DNA of 39,082 nt, taken from NCBI GenBank assembly GCA_018817405.1, contig JAHITZ010000058.1, positions 1 to 39,082 of the forward strand, given 5' to 3'. Below, one piece after another: positions 1 through 8,296 of the stretch; within the stretch, counting starts at the first letter, position 1; every line of letters starts with the position of its first letter. Position numbers and translations under genes: made by a program. Source of the DNA: Nanobdellota archaeon (GTDB lineage: Archaea > Nanobdellota > Nanobdellia > Pacearchaeales > GW2011-AR1). Under the pieces are notes generated by a model. The model ran no database searches and had not been told where the DNA came from. It worked only from the letters and a program-made list of their open reading frames with translations.

Positions 1-139
1 GAATAGTGATTTTGAGCGGGCTTATGATTACGTCGAAAATCAACAGATGCACCACGCGTAAAACGAAAGGACGCCCAGTTCCGAACGAAGTGAGGAATTG
101 ACGCTTCGCGTCAACCCTTTAGGGCTGGGAGGATGTCAC
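1..139 (+). mobile_element. Partial IS200/IS605-like element: tnpA 3' end plus structured right end
   Basis: Frame 2 reads NSDFERAYDYVENQQMHHA* (2..61), like a Y1 transposase C-terminus, followed by a stem-rich segment ending GGGAGGATGTCAC, the typical IS200/IS605 right-end signature. The same sequence is present inverted at 38943-39080. Confidence 0.8.
2..61 (+). CDS. tnpA: IS200/IS605 TnpA transposase, C-terminal fragment (truncated by window edge)
   Basis: NSDFERAYDYVENQQMHHA* in frame directly upstream of the IS right end. Confidence 0.65.
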   Translation, partial: NSDFERAYDYVENQQMHHA

Positions 140-259
140 ATTCACAGGGATGTTTTATGCACTTGGAGCTGCTTCCATAATTTTCTCTTTTCTTAATGCG
201 ATTTCTGACTTTATGGGTTTCAGGAGGTATAGATAATTTTTCCGCGCCTACTTATCTTT

Positions 260-427
260 CTATCGCTTCTCAATCGTGTGCCCGCACTTACTGCATTTCC
301 ACTTTTCGAAAACATCTTCTGCTCGTGAGAAAGGTAATAGAACTCCCTCCCCGCACGCCGGACATTTTGGAAAAATGCCGTTGCCGCAATAACAACCTTC
401 ACCGCATTCACATTTTTTATCTTCCAT
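260..427 (-). CDS. Small zinc-ribbon-like protein (55 aa)
   Basis: MEDKKCECGEGCYCGNGIFPKCPACGEGVLLPFSRAEDVFEKWKCSKCGHTIEKR*; CxC and paired CxxCG motifs; below the ORF-track length cutoff. Confidence 0.6.
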   Translation of the reverse strand: MEDKKCECGEGCYCGNGIFPKCPACGEGVLLPFSRAEDVFEKWKCSKCGHTIEKR

Positions 428-666
428 GAAAATTTAAGGGAAAGAGGGGTTTTAAGTTTTTTGTAGGTTGCGGCTTAGTTGAAAATAAGTTGATTTATTA
501 AGCTACATAATAAAATAGCCAACCCTGCTTATTAATAATAAATCTGTCTTGTGAGTTTAGTTAAAGAATCAGATGGTTTGTTAATCACAATAATAATAGT
601 TCTTTGGCAGTATTTGAGGAAAGGAGTAATGAAAACATTTTAATACAATTGTAATTTAGTCAATTT

Positions 667-1098
667 ATGAAAAACAGGCTTTTATCTAGGACAAAAATAG
701 TGTTTTATTCGATGATTGTGATTTTCGTTTTATTGGTGGTTTATTTTGCAATTCCATTTGCGCATGAGGTTAAGAGGGCATTGTTTCCTGCTGTTGCTGT
801 TTTAGGGGTTGTTTTCTTTTTGTTAGGGGGAGCCTTGATTTATTTTACTTACAAGTCAAAGGTTAAAGGCAGACTTAAAGTGTTTTTGTTGATGGTTGGT
901 TTTTCAGCTGTTGGAGTTTTGGTTTTTGCTCTTTTGCATAATCTTGTTTATGGTTTGATGATTTACTTTTTTGGGGATGCGTTTTGGCAAGGTGGGGATG
1001 AGCCCTTGTTTTTTATTTTAGCTTTGATTGTTTGTCCGATTGTGTTTTTGGTTGGGATTATTGGGAGTTTGGTGGTGTTGGGGAAGAAGAGATCATAA
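667..1098 (+). CDS. Integral membrane protein, about 4 TM, unknown function
   Basis: 143-aa ORF with several hydrophobic stretches. Confidence 0.7.
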   Translation: MKNRLLSRTKIVFYSMIVIFVLLVVYFAIPFAHEVKRALFPAVAVLGVVFFLLGGALIYFTYKSKVKGRLKVFLLMVGFSAVGVLVFALLHNLVYGLMIYFFGDAFWQGGDEPLFFILALIVCPIVFLVGIIGSLVVLGKKRS

Positions 1099-1144
1099 CT
1101 TCTTCAAAACCTTCAAAACAAAGTTTTGAATGGCTCCAAAAAAT

Positions 1145-1900
1145 TTATAATTTTTTTAGGGCTTTAATCTCATCGTGAGAAATAGACGAGCCTTTGTATT
1201 TTGTTGCGAATAAGACTGCCTCCAGGGCTTTGGGGTCTTTGACGTTTAGGACGCCTTTTTTGCAGGCGACGTAAGCGAGTTCTGATGAGCGGATGAATTT
1301 GAAATCCTTGAAGAGATTGAAATTTGTTGTTTTTAATTTTACATGAAAGTGCAGTTTTTTTGACATTATCTTTTGGAGGTTTTCTGGTTTTTCTGCGAGG
1401 ATTCTGGTTGTGCGCTCGTCAATTGCAATGATGTTTTTTATTCCTCTTTCTGTTAGGATAGAAGAAAGAGCAAGGCAGGACATTTCTGCGTCGCTTACGA
1501 TGTTTATGAATTTTCCTCTGGCTTGGACAGTATGGTTGGCGATGTGAAGCAGTTCATTTGATTTTGATTTTATCTTTTCATTTGAAATAGAAAACGAAGA
1601 AGGCATTTCTAATTCTTTTGAGTCAATCAATTTTTTGATTCTTAATGCTTCTAATTGAAATCTTGGAATCTTGATTGGTCTGTCTAATGTTTCGTATTTA
1701 ACTTGTTCTGTTATTGCAAATCTTGTATTTGTTAATTTTTTTAATTCTGGAATTATGTAAAGCAAGCCGTTCATACTAAGGTTGATTAATGTGCCTGAGT
1801 CGAGGATTAGGGTTTTTGTTTTTTCAGGGCGTTTTATCATGGGTTGTGGTATGAATGTTATTACTTGCGAAGGTGTGTCGAGGGTTGTTGTTTGGGTCAT
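1145..1900 (-). CDS. PIN-domain-like protein
   Basis: LILDSGTLINLSMNG start and later acidic positions (VSDAEMSCLAL, IIAIDERTTR); start overlaps the upstream GNAT stop. Confidence 0.65.
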   Translation of the reverse strand: MTQTTTLDTPSQVITFIPQPMIKRPEKTKTLILDSGTLINLSMNGLLYIIPELKKLTNTRFAITEQVKYETLDRPIKIPRFQLEALRIKKLIDSKELEMPSSFSISNEKIKSKSNELLHIANHTVQARGKFINIVSDAEMSCLALSSILTERGIKNIIAIDERTTRILAEKPENLQKIMSKKLHFHVKLKTTNFNLFKDFKFIRSSELAYVACKKGVLNVKDPKALEAVLFATKYKGSSISHDEIKALKKL

Positions 1901-2397
1901 TTTAGTTTCCCCCAGATTAAAACATCAATAAATTTACCTTCCTTCTTACAGTGTTTTTTTAGTCTGCCTTCGAGTTTGAAACCAGTGTTTTTCATAACTT
2001 TTCCTGAAGCACGATTATCAGAATCATTATCTCCCCAGATTTTGTACAGGCCTAATTCTTTAAATCCAAATTTTACAACCTCTTTAACCGATTTTGTTGC
2101 AATGCCTTTATTCCAAAATTGTTTACCGATAAAATAGCCAACTTCATATCTTCCGTTGTCTTTGCTTGGGTTTTCTAGAAATACTTGGCCTACTATTTTT
2201 TTATCTGCGAGGATTGTGAAAGTATAAGCCTTTTTCTTTTTCCAATCGTCTAACCCTTTCGAGATATCTTTTTTTATTTTAGAAAGTGGACAAGGGAAAG
2301 GATAGCCACTTAGTTCTTTTATTACATTTTTGTTATTGATTAGTTTGTGGATTGCTTTTGCGTCTGATATTCGAGTTTTGCGGATCTTGATCGTCAT
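1897..2397 (-). CDS. GNAT N-acetyltransferase, RimJ/RimL-like
   Basis: VGYFIGKQFWNKGIATKSVKEVVKFGFKELGLYKIWGDNDSDNRASGKVMKNTGFKLEG. Confidence 0.85.
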   Translation of the reverse strand: MTIKIRKTRISDAKAIHKLINNKNVIKELSGYPFPCPLSKIKKDISKGLDDWKKKKAYTFTILADKKIVGQVFLENPSKDNGRYEVGYFIGKQFWNKGIATKSVKEVVKFGFKELGLYKIWGDNDSDNRASGKVMKNTGFKLEGRLKKHCKKEGKFIDVLIWGKLK

Positions 2398-2449
2398 GAG
2401 AAAAACCTCCGTTTTTCTATGAAACTCAAACTTGTTGAGGCTTTTGAGC

Positions 2450-3022
2450 TCATGAAAAAAACTCCATTGCCATTTTAGCTCTTTCTTTTACATTGATTGT
2501 CTGGTTTTGTTTGATGTCTGCTAATGTTCTGGAGCCGATGTAGTTGGAAAGTTCCCATTGTGTTATGCCTAAGAGTTTTGATGTTTGTTCTAGCGAGATT
2601 CCGTGTTCATATATCTTCGAGCCTTTGTTGATGGATGCTTTCTTTAAGACATCTTGTATGTATGGTTTGAGAGTTATTGATTGTGATTCTAATATCTGCC
2701 TTGCTTTTTGGATATGTTTTTCATAGGCTTCTTGTTTTTTGTCGTTTAATGCTTTGACTGCTAAGTCCAAGAAAGAATTGAATTTTTTTACAAAATTGTC
2801 CCAGTTTTTTATTTTGTTGTAATCAGCTCGTTCAACTAGTTTGCTTAATGTGTAGATGATGACTGCAATTGTGATGCTTGCGGAATCCTGCTGGCTTGAT
2901 GCTGTGTTGATTGTTTTGTTTGAAAGGTCTTTGAGTTGGATAGTGTTTTTGTTTAGGAGTGCTGATTTTGTTTGTTCTAAAACAGATGTTTGGTGAAGGA
3001 TTTCTTCTTTTGGTAGTTGCAT
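2450..3022 (-). CDS. Helical protein with C-terminal HTH-like segment
   Basis: 190-aa ORF; SLEQTSKLLGITQWELSNYIGSRTL resembles an HTH; first gene of an apparent HTH-GNAT-PIN operon. Confidence 0.6.
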   Translation of the reverse strand: MQLPKEEILHQTSVLEQTKSALLNKNTIQLKDLSNKTINTASSQQDSASITIAVIIYTLSKLVERADYNKIKNWDNFVKKFNSFLDLAVKALNDKKQEAYEKHIQKARQILESQSITLKPYIQDVLKKASINKGSKIYEHGISLEQTSKLLGITQWELSNYIGSRTLADIKQNQTINVKERAKMAMEFFS

Positions 3023-3094
3023 AAAAAGAGGAGGGGGAGGAGTTATATAAAGATTTGCAGGAAATTATCTAAACAGATATTTAATTAAAAGATT

Positions 3095-3352
3095 ATGAAA
3101 TGGCTGAGCAGATTGTTAAGGTATGTTACAGGAAGGAGACAAGTGGTTGGAGAGTCTGATGATGAAATGTCCTTGGATGAATGGGATTCTCTTATTGAGG
3201 AATTGGAACAGGATGTTGGGAGAAATCGAAATGAACGAGAGATAAAATATCTTGATGTTTACGAAATGGCAAGTCGGGAATCTTTTAGATTGTTTGCTAA
3301 ACCTATACCAGATAGGTCTTATGATATGGATGTTAGGGGTTTGGATGATTGA
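3095..3352 (+). CDS. Hypothetical protein (85 aa)
   Basis: ORF with A/T-rich upstream region; no recognised domain. Confidence 0.5.
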   Translation: MKWLSRLLRYVTGRRQVVGESDDEMSLDEWDSLIEELEQDVGRNRNEREIKYLDVYEMASRESFRLFAKPIPDRSYDMDVRGLDD

Positions 3353-3360
3353 TTTTAGGT

Positions 3361-3520
3361 AGTATCTCTGCATATACTTTTTAGATTTATTTTTTGCCCT
3401 ACCCAACCCACCCAACTGGTTCAATTTCGTGCAATTTTTGTCGTTGCGTTTTTTCCGCACAAAATTGATTACTTGTTGCAAAAAATAAATCTATAATTTT
3501 TATTCTTGTGCGGAGATACT
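3361..3520. repeat. Nested inverted-repeat element with a minus-strand G-quadruplex motif
   Basis: 3361-3372/3509-3520 (11/12), 3383-3397/3478-3492 (perfect 15 bp), 3422-3432/3457-3467 (10/11); GGGTGGGTTGGGTAGGG on the minus strand at 3397-3413. Confidence 0.75.
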
Positions 3521-3565
3521 GTTTAGGACACAAATTATTAAATATTCTTTTGAGGAGATTTTAAT

Positions 3566-4759
3566 ATGGAAAAATCACAACCGTTAGCGGCGCGGATGCG
3601 GCCAAGGTCGTTGAGCGAGTTTGTCGGGCAGGAGCATTTAGTTGGAGAAGGAAAGCTGTTGCGTGTGGCGATTGAGTCGCGTAATTTACCTGCGTCGTTA
3701 ATATTTTGGGGGCCGCCGGGGTGCGGGAAGACGACTCTTGCTAGGCTGATTTGCAAACTGACTGGGGCTGAATTTGTTGGGATGAGTGCTGTTAATGCTG
3801 GCAAAGATGATATGAGAAAAGCTGTTGGGAAGGCTCGGTTGTTTCATCAGAAGACGATTCTTTTTTTGGATGAAATCCATAGGTTTAATAAAGCGCAGCA
3901 GGATTTTTTGCTTCCGTATGTTGAGGACGGGACAATTGTTTTGATTGGAGCGACGACGGAGAATCCTTCGTTTGAGGTGATTAGTGCTTTGCTTTCTCGT
4001 TCGAGGGTTTTTGTTTTGGAGAGACTTCGGGAAGAAGATTTGCTGGCGATTGTTTCGCGGGCTGTTGAGTCTGAAGATATTAAGATTGGGGAGGATGAGA
4101 AGAAAGTGATTGTTGGTTTGGCAAACGGAGATGCGCGAAATGCTTTGAATATTTTAGAAATTGCAGATTCTCTTGGTGGGGGAGTGATTAGCAAGGAAAT
4201 GATTTTGGATGCAGCTCAGAAGAAGATTTTGGATTATGATAAAGACGGTGAGGAACATTATAATATTATTTCGGCGTTGCATAAGTCTATGAGGGATAGT
4301 GATGTTGATGGGGCGGTTTATTGGACAATGCGGATGCTTGAGGGAGGGGAGGATCCGAAGTATATTATTCGGCGGATGATTCGGTTTGCGTCGGAGGATA
4401 TTGGGAATGCAGACCCAATGGCTTTGGTTTTGGCTACATCTGCAAAAGATGCGATTGAGTTTATTGGTTTGCCTGAATGTGATACTGCGTTGGTTCAGTT
4501 GGCTGCTTATTTGGCTCGGGCGAAGAAATCAAATGCTGCTTACCGGGCGGTTGGGAAAGCTCGGCAGGATATTAAAGAAAGTGGAAATTTGCCAGTGCCT
4601 TTGCATTTACGGAATGCGCCGACTAAACTGATGAAAGAGCTTGGTTACGGGAAAGGGTACAAGTATGCGCATGATTTTCCTGATGCTAAAGTGGAGCAGA
4701 AGCATTTGCCTGATGAGTTGGCTGGGAGGAAGTATTGGGAAGAGGATACAGATACATAA
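3566..4759 (+). CDS. rarA: Replication-associated recombination protein A (RarA/MgsA-type AAA+ ATPase)
   Basis: GPPGCGKTT Walker A, FLDEIHRFNKAQQD Walker B, ATTENPSFEV, SEDIGNADPMAL, full-length RarA-type C-terminus. Confidence 0.93.
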   Translation: MEKSQPLAARMRPRSLSEFVGQEHLVGEGKLLRVAIESRNLPASLIFWGPPGCGKTTLARLICKLTGAEFVGMSAVNAGKDDMRKAVGKARLFHQKTILFLDEIHRFNKAQQDFLLPYVEDGTIVLIGATTENPSFEVISALLSRSRVFVLERLREEDLLAIVSRAVESEDIKIGEDEKKVIVGLANGDARNALNILEIADSLGGGVISKEMILDAAQKKILDYDKDGEEHYNIISALHKSMRDSDVDGAVYWTMRMLEGGEDPKYIIRRMIRFASEDIGNADPMALVLATSAKDAIEFIGLPECDTALVQLAAYLARAKKSNAAYRAVGKARQDIKESGNLPVPLHLRNAPTKLMKELGYGKGYKYAHDFPDAKVEQKHLPDELAGRKYWEEDTDT

Positions 4760-4839
4760 AAAGAAGGGATAATTCTATGGGAAATAATTTATTCCTTTTT
4801 GAGGTTCAATATCTTCCATCTCTGCTGTGACCAAAAGGG

Positions 4840-4941
4840 GATTAAAAAAATTCCGTTAAAAAATTCGATAATACCCTACAACTTGTTGCGAAGCGGAACG
4901 AGGGGATAGCGAATTTTTAGGAATTTGCTCTTTATTTAATC
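4840..4941. repeat. Long imperfect hairpin, possible terminator or ncRNA
   Basis: GATTAAA(4840-4846)/TTTAATC(4935-4941), AAATTCC(4848-4854)/GGAATTT(4920-4926), TAAAAAATTCG(4857-4867)/CGAATTTTTA(4910-4919). Confidence 0.6.
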
Positions 4942-5107
4942 TTTTTGAGAAAGGTAATTAAGGAGATGTGGCTACGTGCCTGACTTCGTAGAGACACTAC
5001 GCTAAAAAATTAATAATGCGGAGAAGAAGGTTAAGATAAAATGGAGGTATCTGTTATTCGATGCATTATCGTAACAATTAAATATACTTATCACTTCATC
5101 TTATTAC

Positions 5108-5479
5108 ATGGAAGTTTTACTTGACACGAATTTTATTATTTCTTGCGTATTGAAGAGGATTGATTTTGTTAATGAATTGGCTGAAATGGGTTTTAATGTC
5201 AAGGTGCCGAGGGAGGTTTTGCAGGAGCTTAAAGATTTGAAGAAAGAAGAGAAGACATCGCGTGCAGAAAGAGTTGCGATTGATGTTGCGTTTGCATTGT
5301 TGGATGAGAGAAAAGTCAAGAAGATGAAAATTGGAGGGAGATATGTTGATGAGGGCTTGATCCAAAAGGGCAAGAAAGGGATTCATATTGCGACGTTAGA
5401 TAGGGGGATTAAGAGAGAAGTCCCGAATAAGGTTGTGATTGATGCGGCGAGGAAGAGCTTGAAGGTTGAGAGGAGTTGA
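5108..5479 (+). CDS. PIN-domain protein (Fcf1/VapC9-like)
   Basis: MEVLLDTNFIISCV..VPREVLQELKDL..IATLDRGIK. Confidence 0.8.
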   Translation: MEVLLDTNFIISCVLKRIDFVNELAEMGFNVKVPREVLQELKDLKKEEKTSRAERVAIDVAFALLDERKVKKMKIGGRYVDEGLIQKGKKGIHIATLDRGIKREVPNKVVIDAARKSLKVERS

Positions 5480-5547
5480 TTGCAATAATACCTTTAAAGG
5501 AAATCGTAGCAGAATTATTTTTAAATAGTCGAATTATACTCTTTTTT

Positions 5548-5823
5548 ATGATAGATGTTACTGACAATGTTGGGGGGAATGGATTTAAGGTAATGGCTGA
5601 GGCAGTTGAAGGTGACGCAGATCATCCCGAGGCGTTGGCGAGGTATTGGTATTTTAGAAATGCTTACGGTCTTGAACTTGAACTTGGAAGTATTATTTCT
5701 GCGAGACTAGTCTGGGATAGCCGGTTTAGAATAAGGTCCACAAAGGGGTTTGGGAGTGTTTCTCCAGATCCTCATGCAAGAAGAAGAGATGCTGAGGGTA
5801 GAGGGATTATAGGATATTTGTAA
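5548..5823 (+). CDS. Hypothetical protein (91 aa), possibly frameshifted at its 3' end
   Basis: ATG at 5548 after an A/T-rich region; a coding-like sequence continues in the -1 frame to about 5924. Confidence 0.5.
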   Translation: MIDVTDNVGGNGFKVMAEAVEGDADHPEALARYWYFRNAYGLELELGSIISARLVWDSRFRIRSTKGFGSVSPDPHARRRDAEGRGIIGYL

Positions 5824-5926
5824 GGGGGAGGAATATAGTTACAATTTATCGGGCAGAGGGCGGTGGTCTTGTTGAGGTGTATATGCCATCTGTTCCTGAT
5901 TTGGATGGAATTGTAGAGCAGTGAGG

Positions 5927-7558
5927 TTAGTTGGTAGAGGTTTGAAGTGCTGTTTTCACAAAAGCATCGAACAAAGGTGCTGGCTTTTCTAGAGAGGATT
6001 TGAATTCTGGATGGGCTTGTGTGGCAATGAAGAACTTGTGATTTGGGAGCTCAATGAACTCAACTAGTTTTTTGTCTGGGCTTTTTCCACATAACGAGAG
6101 GCCTTTGTTTTCAAGTATTGTGTGGTAAAAAGGGTTGACTTCGTACCTGTGTCTGTGACGTTCGTGGACGATTTCTGATTTGTAGATTGATTTTACTACG
6201 CTGTCTTGGAGGATTGCTTTGTAAGAACCTAAGCGCATTGTTCCGCCCTTTGTGTAAATGTCTTTCTGTTCTGGCAGGATGTCGATTACTGGATGAGGGG
6301 TGTTTGAATCGACTTCTGTAGTGTTTGCGTTAACTAGGCCGCAGACGTTTCTTGCAAATTCAACAACTGCGAACTGCAATCCGTAGCAGAGACCGAGGAA
6401 TGGTAGGTTGTTTTCTCGGCAGAATTTTATTGTGTTTATTTTGCCTTCGGTTCCTGATGAGCCGAACCCGCCGGGGATGATTATTCCATCGAATTCATTG
6501 AGCTGAGGGAGGTTTGTTGGGTCTTCGAGGTCTTTTGAGTTCAGCCAGGAGACTTCTATTTTTGTGTCGTTGTTTGCACCTGCATGTTTTAGCGCTTCTG
6601 AAATTGAAATGTAAGAATCACGGAGACTATAATCTCCAATGTTGAGGTATTTTCCAACTATCGCTATTTTTGTTTTATTCATTGGATTAATTAGCTTGCT
6701 TACTTTTTCTTTCCAACTTGTCCAATCAGGATTTTTCTTTTTCTCTAGTTTTAGTTTTTTTAGGACCTTTTCTCCAAGGTTTTCTTCTTCTAGTTCAAGT
6801 GGAACGACGTAGACAGTGTTTGGCTTTCCAGGGCCTGAGATGTCTGGCATTGAGATGACGTCTTCGGAATCAATTCCAGAGTAGGTCTCTATCTTTTTTT
6901 TTCTTACTTTGTCCAGTGCTGTTTTTCCGCGGCATAAGATAAAATCTGGGTGGATGCCTGATTCTTCCAGGAGTTTTATCGACATTTGAGTTGGTTTTGT
7001 TTTCATTTCTTCTATATGTGATGGAATTGGGAGGTATGTTACGAGGATGTGGATGAGGCTGTCTTTTCCGACTTCTCTTTTTAAACTTCTTGTTGCAAGG
7101 AGGAAAGGGATGTTTTCGTAATCGCCGATTGTTCCGCCAATCTCAACAAGGCAGATGTCGTGGTCTTTTGTAGATTCTTTTATTCTTTTATTAATTTCTT
7201 CTGGGATGTGGGGTATGAATTGAACTGTCTGACCCAGGAAGTCGCCGCGTCTTTCTTTTTCTAATATTGTCCTATAGATTTGTCCGGTTGTTATGTTGTT
7301 TGTTCTTGGTAATTGAATGTCTAGAAATCTTTCGTAAGTGCCGAGATCTTGGTCTGTTTCTCCGCCGTCGTCTGTTACCCAAACTTCACCATGTTCTGTT
7401 GGGCGCATTGTGCCTGCGTCGCAGTTTAGATATGGATCGATTTTTACTGCAGTGACTGAGAAGCCGTATTCTTGGAGAATTTTGCCTATTGATGCGGTAG
7501 CGACACCTTTGCCGACACCAGAAATAACCCCTCCTGCAACGACTATGTACTTTGTCAT
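5927..7558 (-). CDS. pyrG: CTP synthase
   Basis: MTKYIVVAGGVISGVGKGVATASIGKIL..EVGGTIGDYE-type motif..PGGFGSSG..GLCYGLQ..HRHRYEVNP. Confidence 0.97.
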   Translation of the reverse strand: MTKYIVVAGGVISGVGKGVATASIGKILQEYGFSVTAVKIDPYLNCDAGTMRPTEHGEVWVTDDGGETDQDLGTYERFLDIQLPRTNNITTGQIYRTILEKERRGDFLGQTVQFIPHIPEEINKRIKESTKDHDICLVEIGGTIGDYENIPFLLATRSLKREVGKDSLIHILVTYLPIPSHIEEMKTKPTQMSIKLLEESGIHPDFILCRGKTALDKVRKKKIETYSGIDSEDVISMPDISGPGKPNTVYVVPLELEEENLGEKVLKKLKLEKKKNPDWTSWKEKVSKLINPMNKTKIAIVGKYLNIGDYSLRDSYISISEALKHAGANNDTKIEVSWLNSKDLEDPTNLPQLNEFDGIIIPGGFGSSGTEGKINTIKFCRENNLPFLGLCYGLQFAVVEFARNVCGLVNANTTEVDSNTPHPVIDILPEQKDIYTKGGTMRLGSYKAILQDSVVKSIYKSEIVHERHRHRYEVNPFYHTILENKGLSLCGKSPDKKLVEFIELPNHKFFIATQAHPEFKSSLEKPAPLFDAFVKTALQTSTN

Positions 7559-7655
7559 CTAGGCAGGGATATGAAAATTGGTTTATAATGATTTATGTTT
7601 GGCAATAGTGTCTTTTTTGTTAACGGTGTTTCGGGCATGTTTAAATAAAAGTTTT

Positions 7656-7673
7656 AACAAGTGTTAACATGTT
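7656..7673. promoter_or_regulatory. Candidate operator palindrome downstream of a TATA-like box
   Basis: AACAAGTGTTAACATGTT around a perfect TGTTAACA core; TTTAAATAAAA lies just upstream; next gene starts at 7701. Confidence 0.35.
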
Positions 7674-7700
7674 AGATAAGAACATGAAAGGAGGGGTGAG

Positions 7701-8066
7701 ATGAAAGGAATGAATAGGAGCGCAGTCACTGTGAATTGGATTTTGTTAGGTTTGGTGATGCTTGTGCCTGGTTTGTTGAAGTTGTTCGTGACGGGACTTG
7801 CGGCTATTGTGGGCATGTTGTCTGGAACGCCTTTGTTTGCGTGGGCGCCGACTTTTTGGGCGTGGGTTTTGATTCTTGCAGAGATACTTTCAGGAATCTT
7901 GATTTTAGCTAAATGGAAAGTCGAGAAGGTGATTTGGTTCCCAATAATAATATTAGTTGTGGCGACGTTTACAGCACATTGGGCTAACTGGGGCAATATG
8001 CTTGTTCACTTAGCATTGGCTTCAAATTACTGGCTGCTTCCTGGTTTGTTGAAATCAGGCAAGTAA
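7701..8066 (+). CDS. DoxX-like small membrane protein
   Basis: 121-aa multi-TM ORF; GLLKLFVTGLAAIVGML..ILAEILSGILIL. Confidence 0.7.
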   Translation: MKGMNRSAVTVNWILLGLVMLVPGLLKLFVTGLAAIVGMLSGTPLFAWAPTFWAWVLILAEILSGILILAKWKVEKVIWFPIIILVVATFTAHWANWGNMLVHLALASNYWLLPGLLKSGK

Positions 8067-8113
8067 ATTCTGAATTTATTTTTTATTTTTAAAAAAGTTG
8101 GCTTGGTGATAAA

Positions 8114-8296
8114 TTGGACGCCAGGCCTGAAGCGGCGTCTTGTAGTAAGCGTTTGTTTCGTTTGCATAAATCTGATACATTCATATCGAATGGTTTGGGT
8201 GTTGTGTTGGAAAGAATGGATACTGTTGGAAAGAAAGGCAAGGGAAGAGTTCCTCTTGTTGCGATGCGAGCAGTTCTTAATGAGTTGCTTGTTTAG
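8114..8296 (+). CDS. Possible short protein (60 aa, TTG start)
   Basis: LDARPEAASCSKRLFRLHKSDTFISNGLGVVLERMDTVGKKGKGRVPLVAMRAVLNELLV; fills the gap to serS. Confidence 0.3.
   Translation: MDARPEAASCSKRLFRLHKSDTFISNGLGVVLERMDTVGKKGKGRVPLVAMRAVLNELLV

Noticed and set aside
196-429. 77-aa plus-strand ORF and 63-aa minus-strand ORF
   Set aside because: The overlapping 55-aa zinc-ribbon-like minus-strand frame (260-427) is much more protein-like.
500-530. GGGTTGGCTATT shared (reverse complement) with 28672-28690
   Set aside because: Only about 12-14 bp and the flanks do not align; likely chance.
7267-7562. Plus-strand ORFs over the pyrG N-terminus
   Set aside because: Antisense to the strongly supported pyrG coding sequence.
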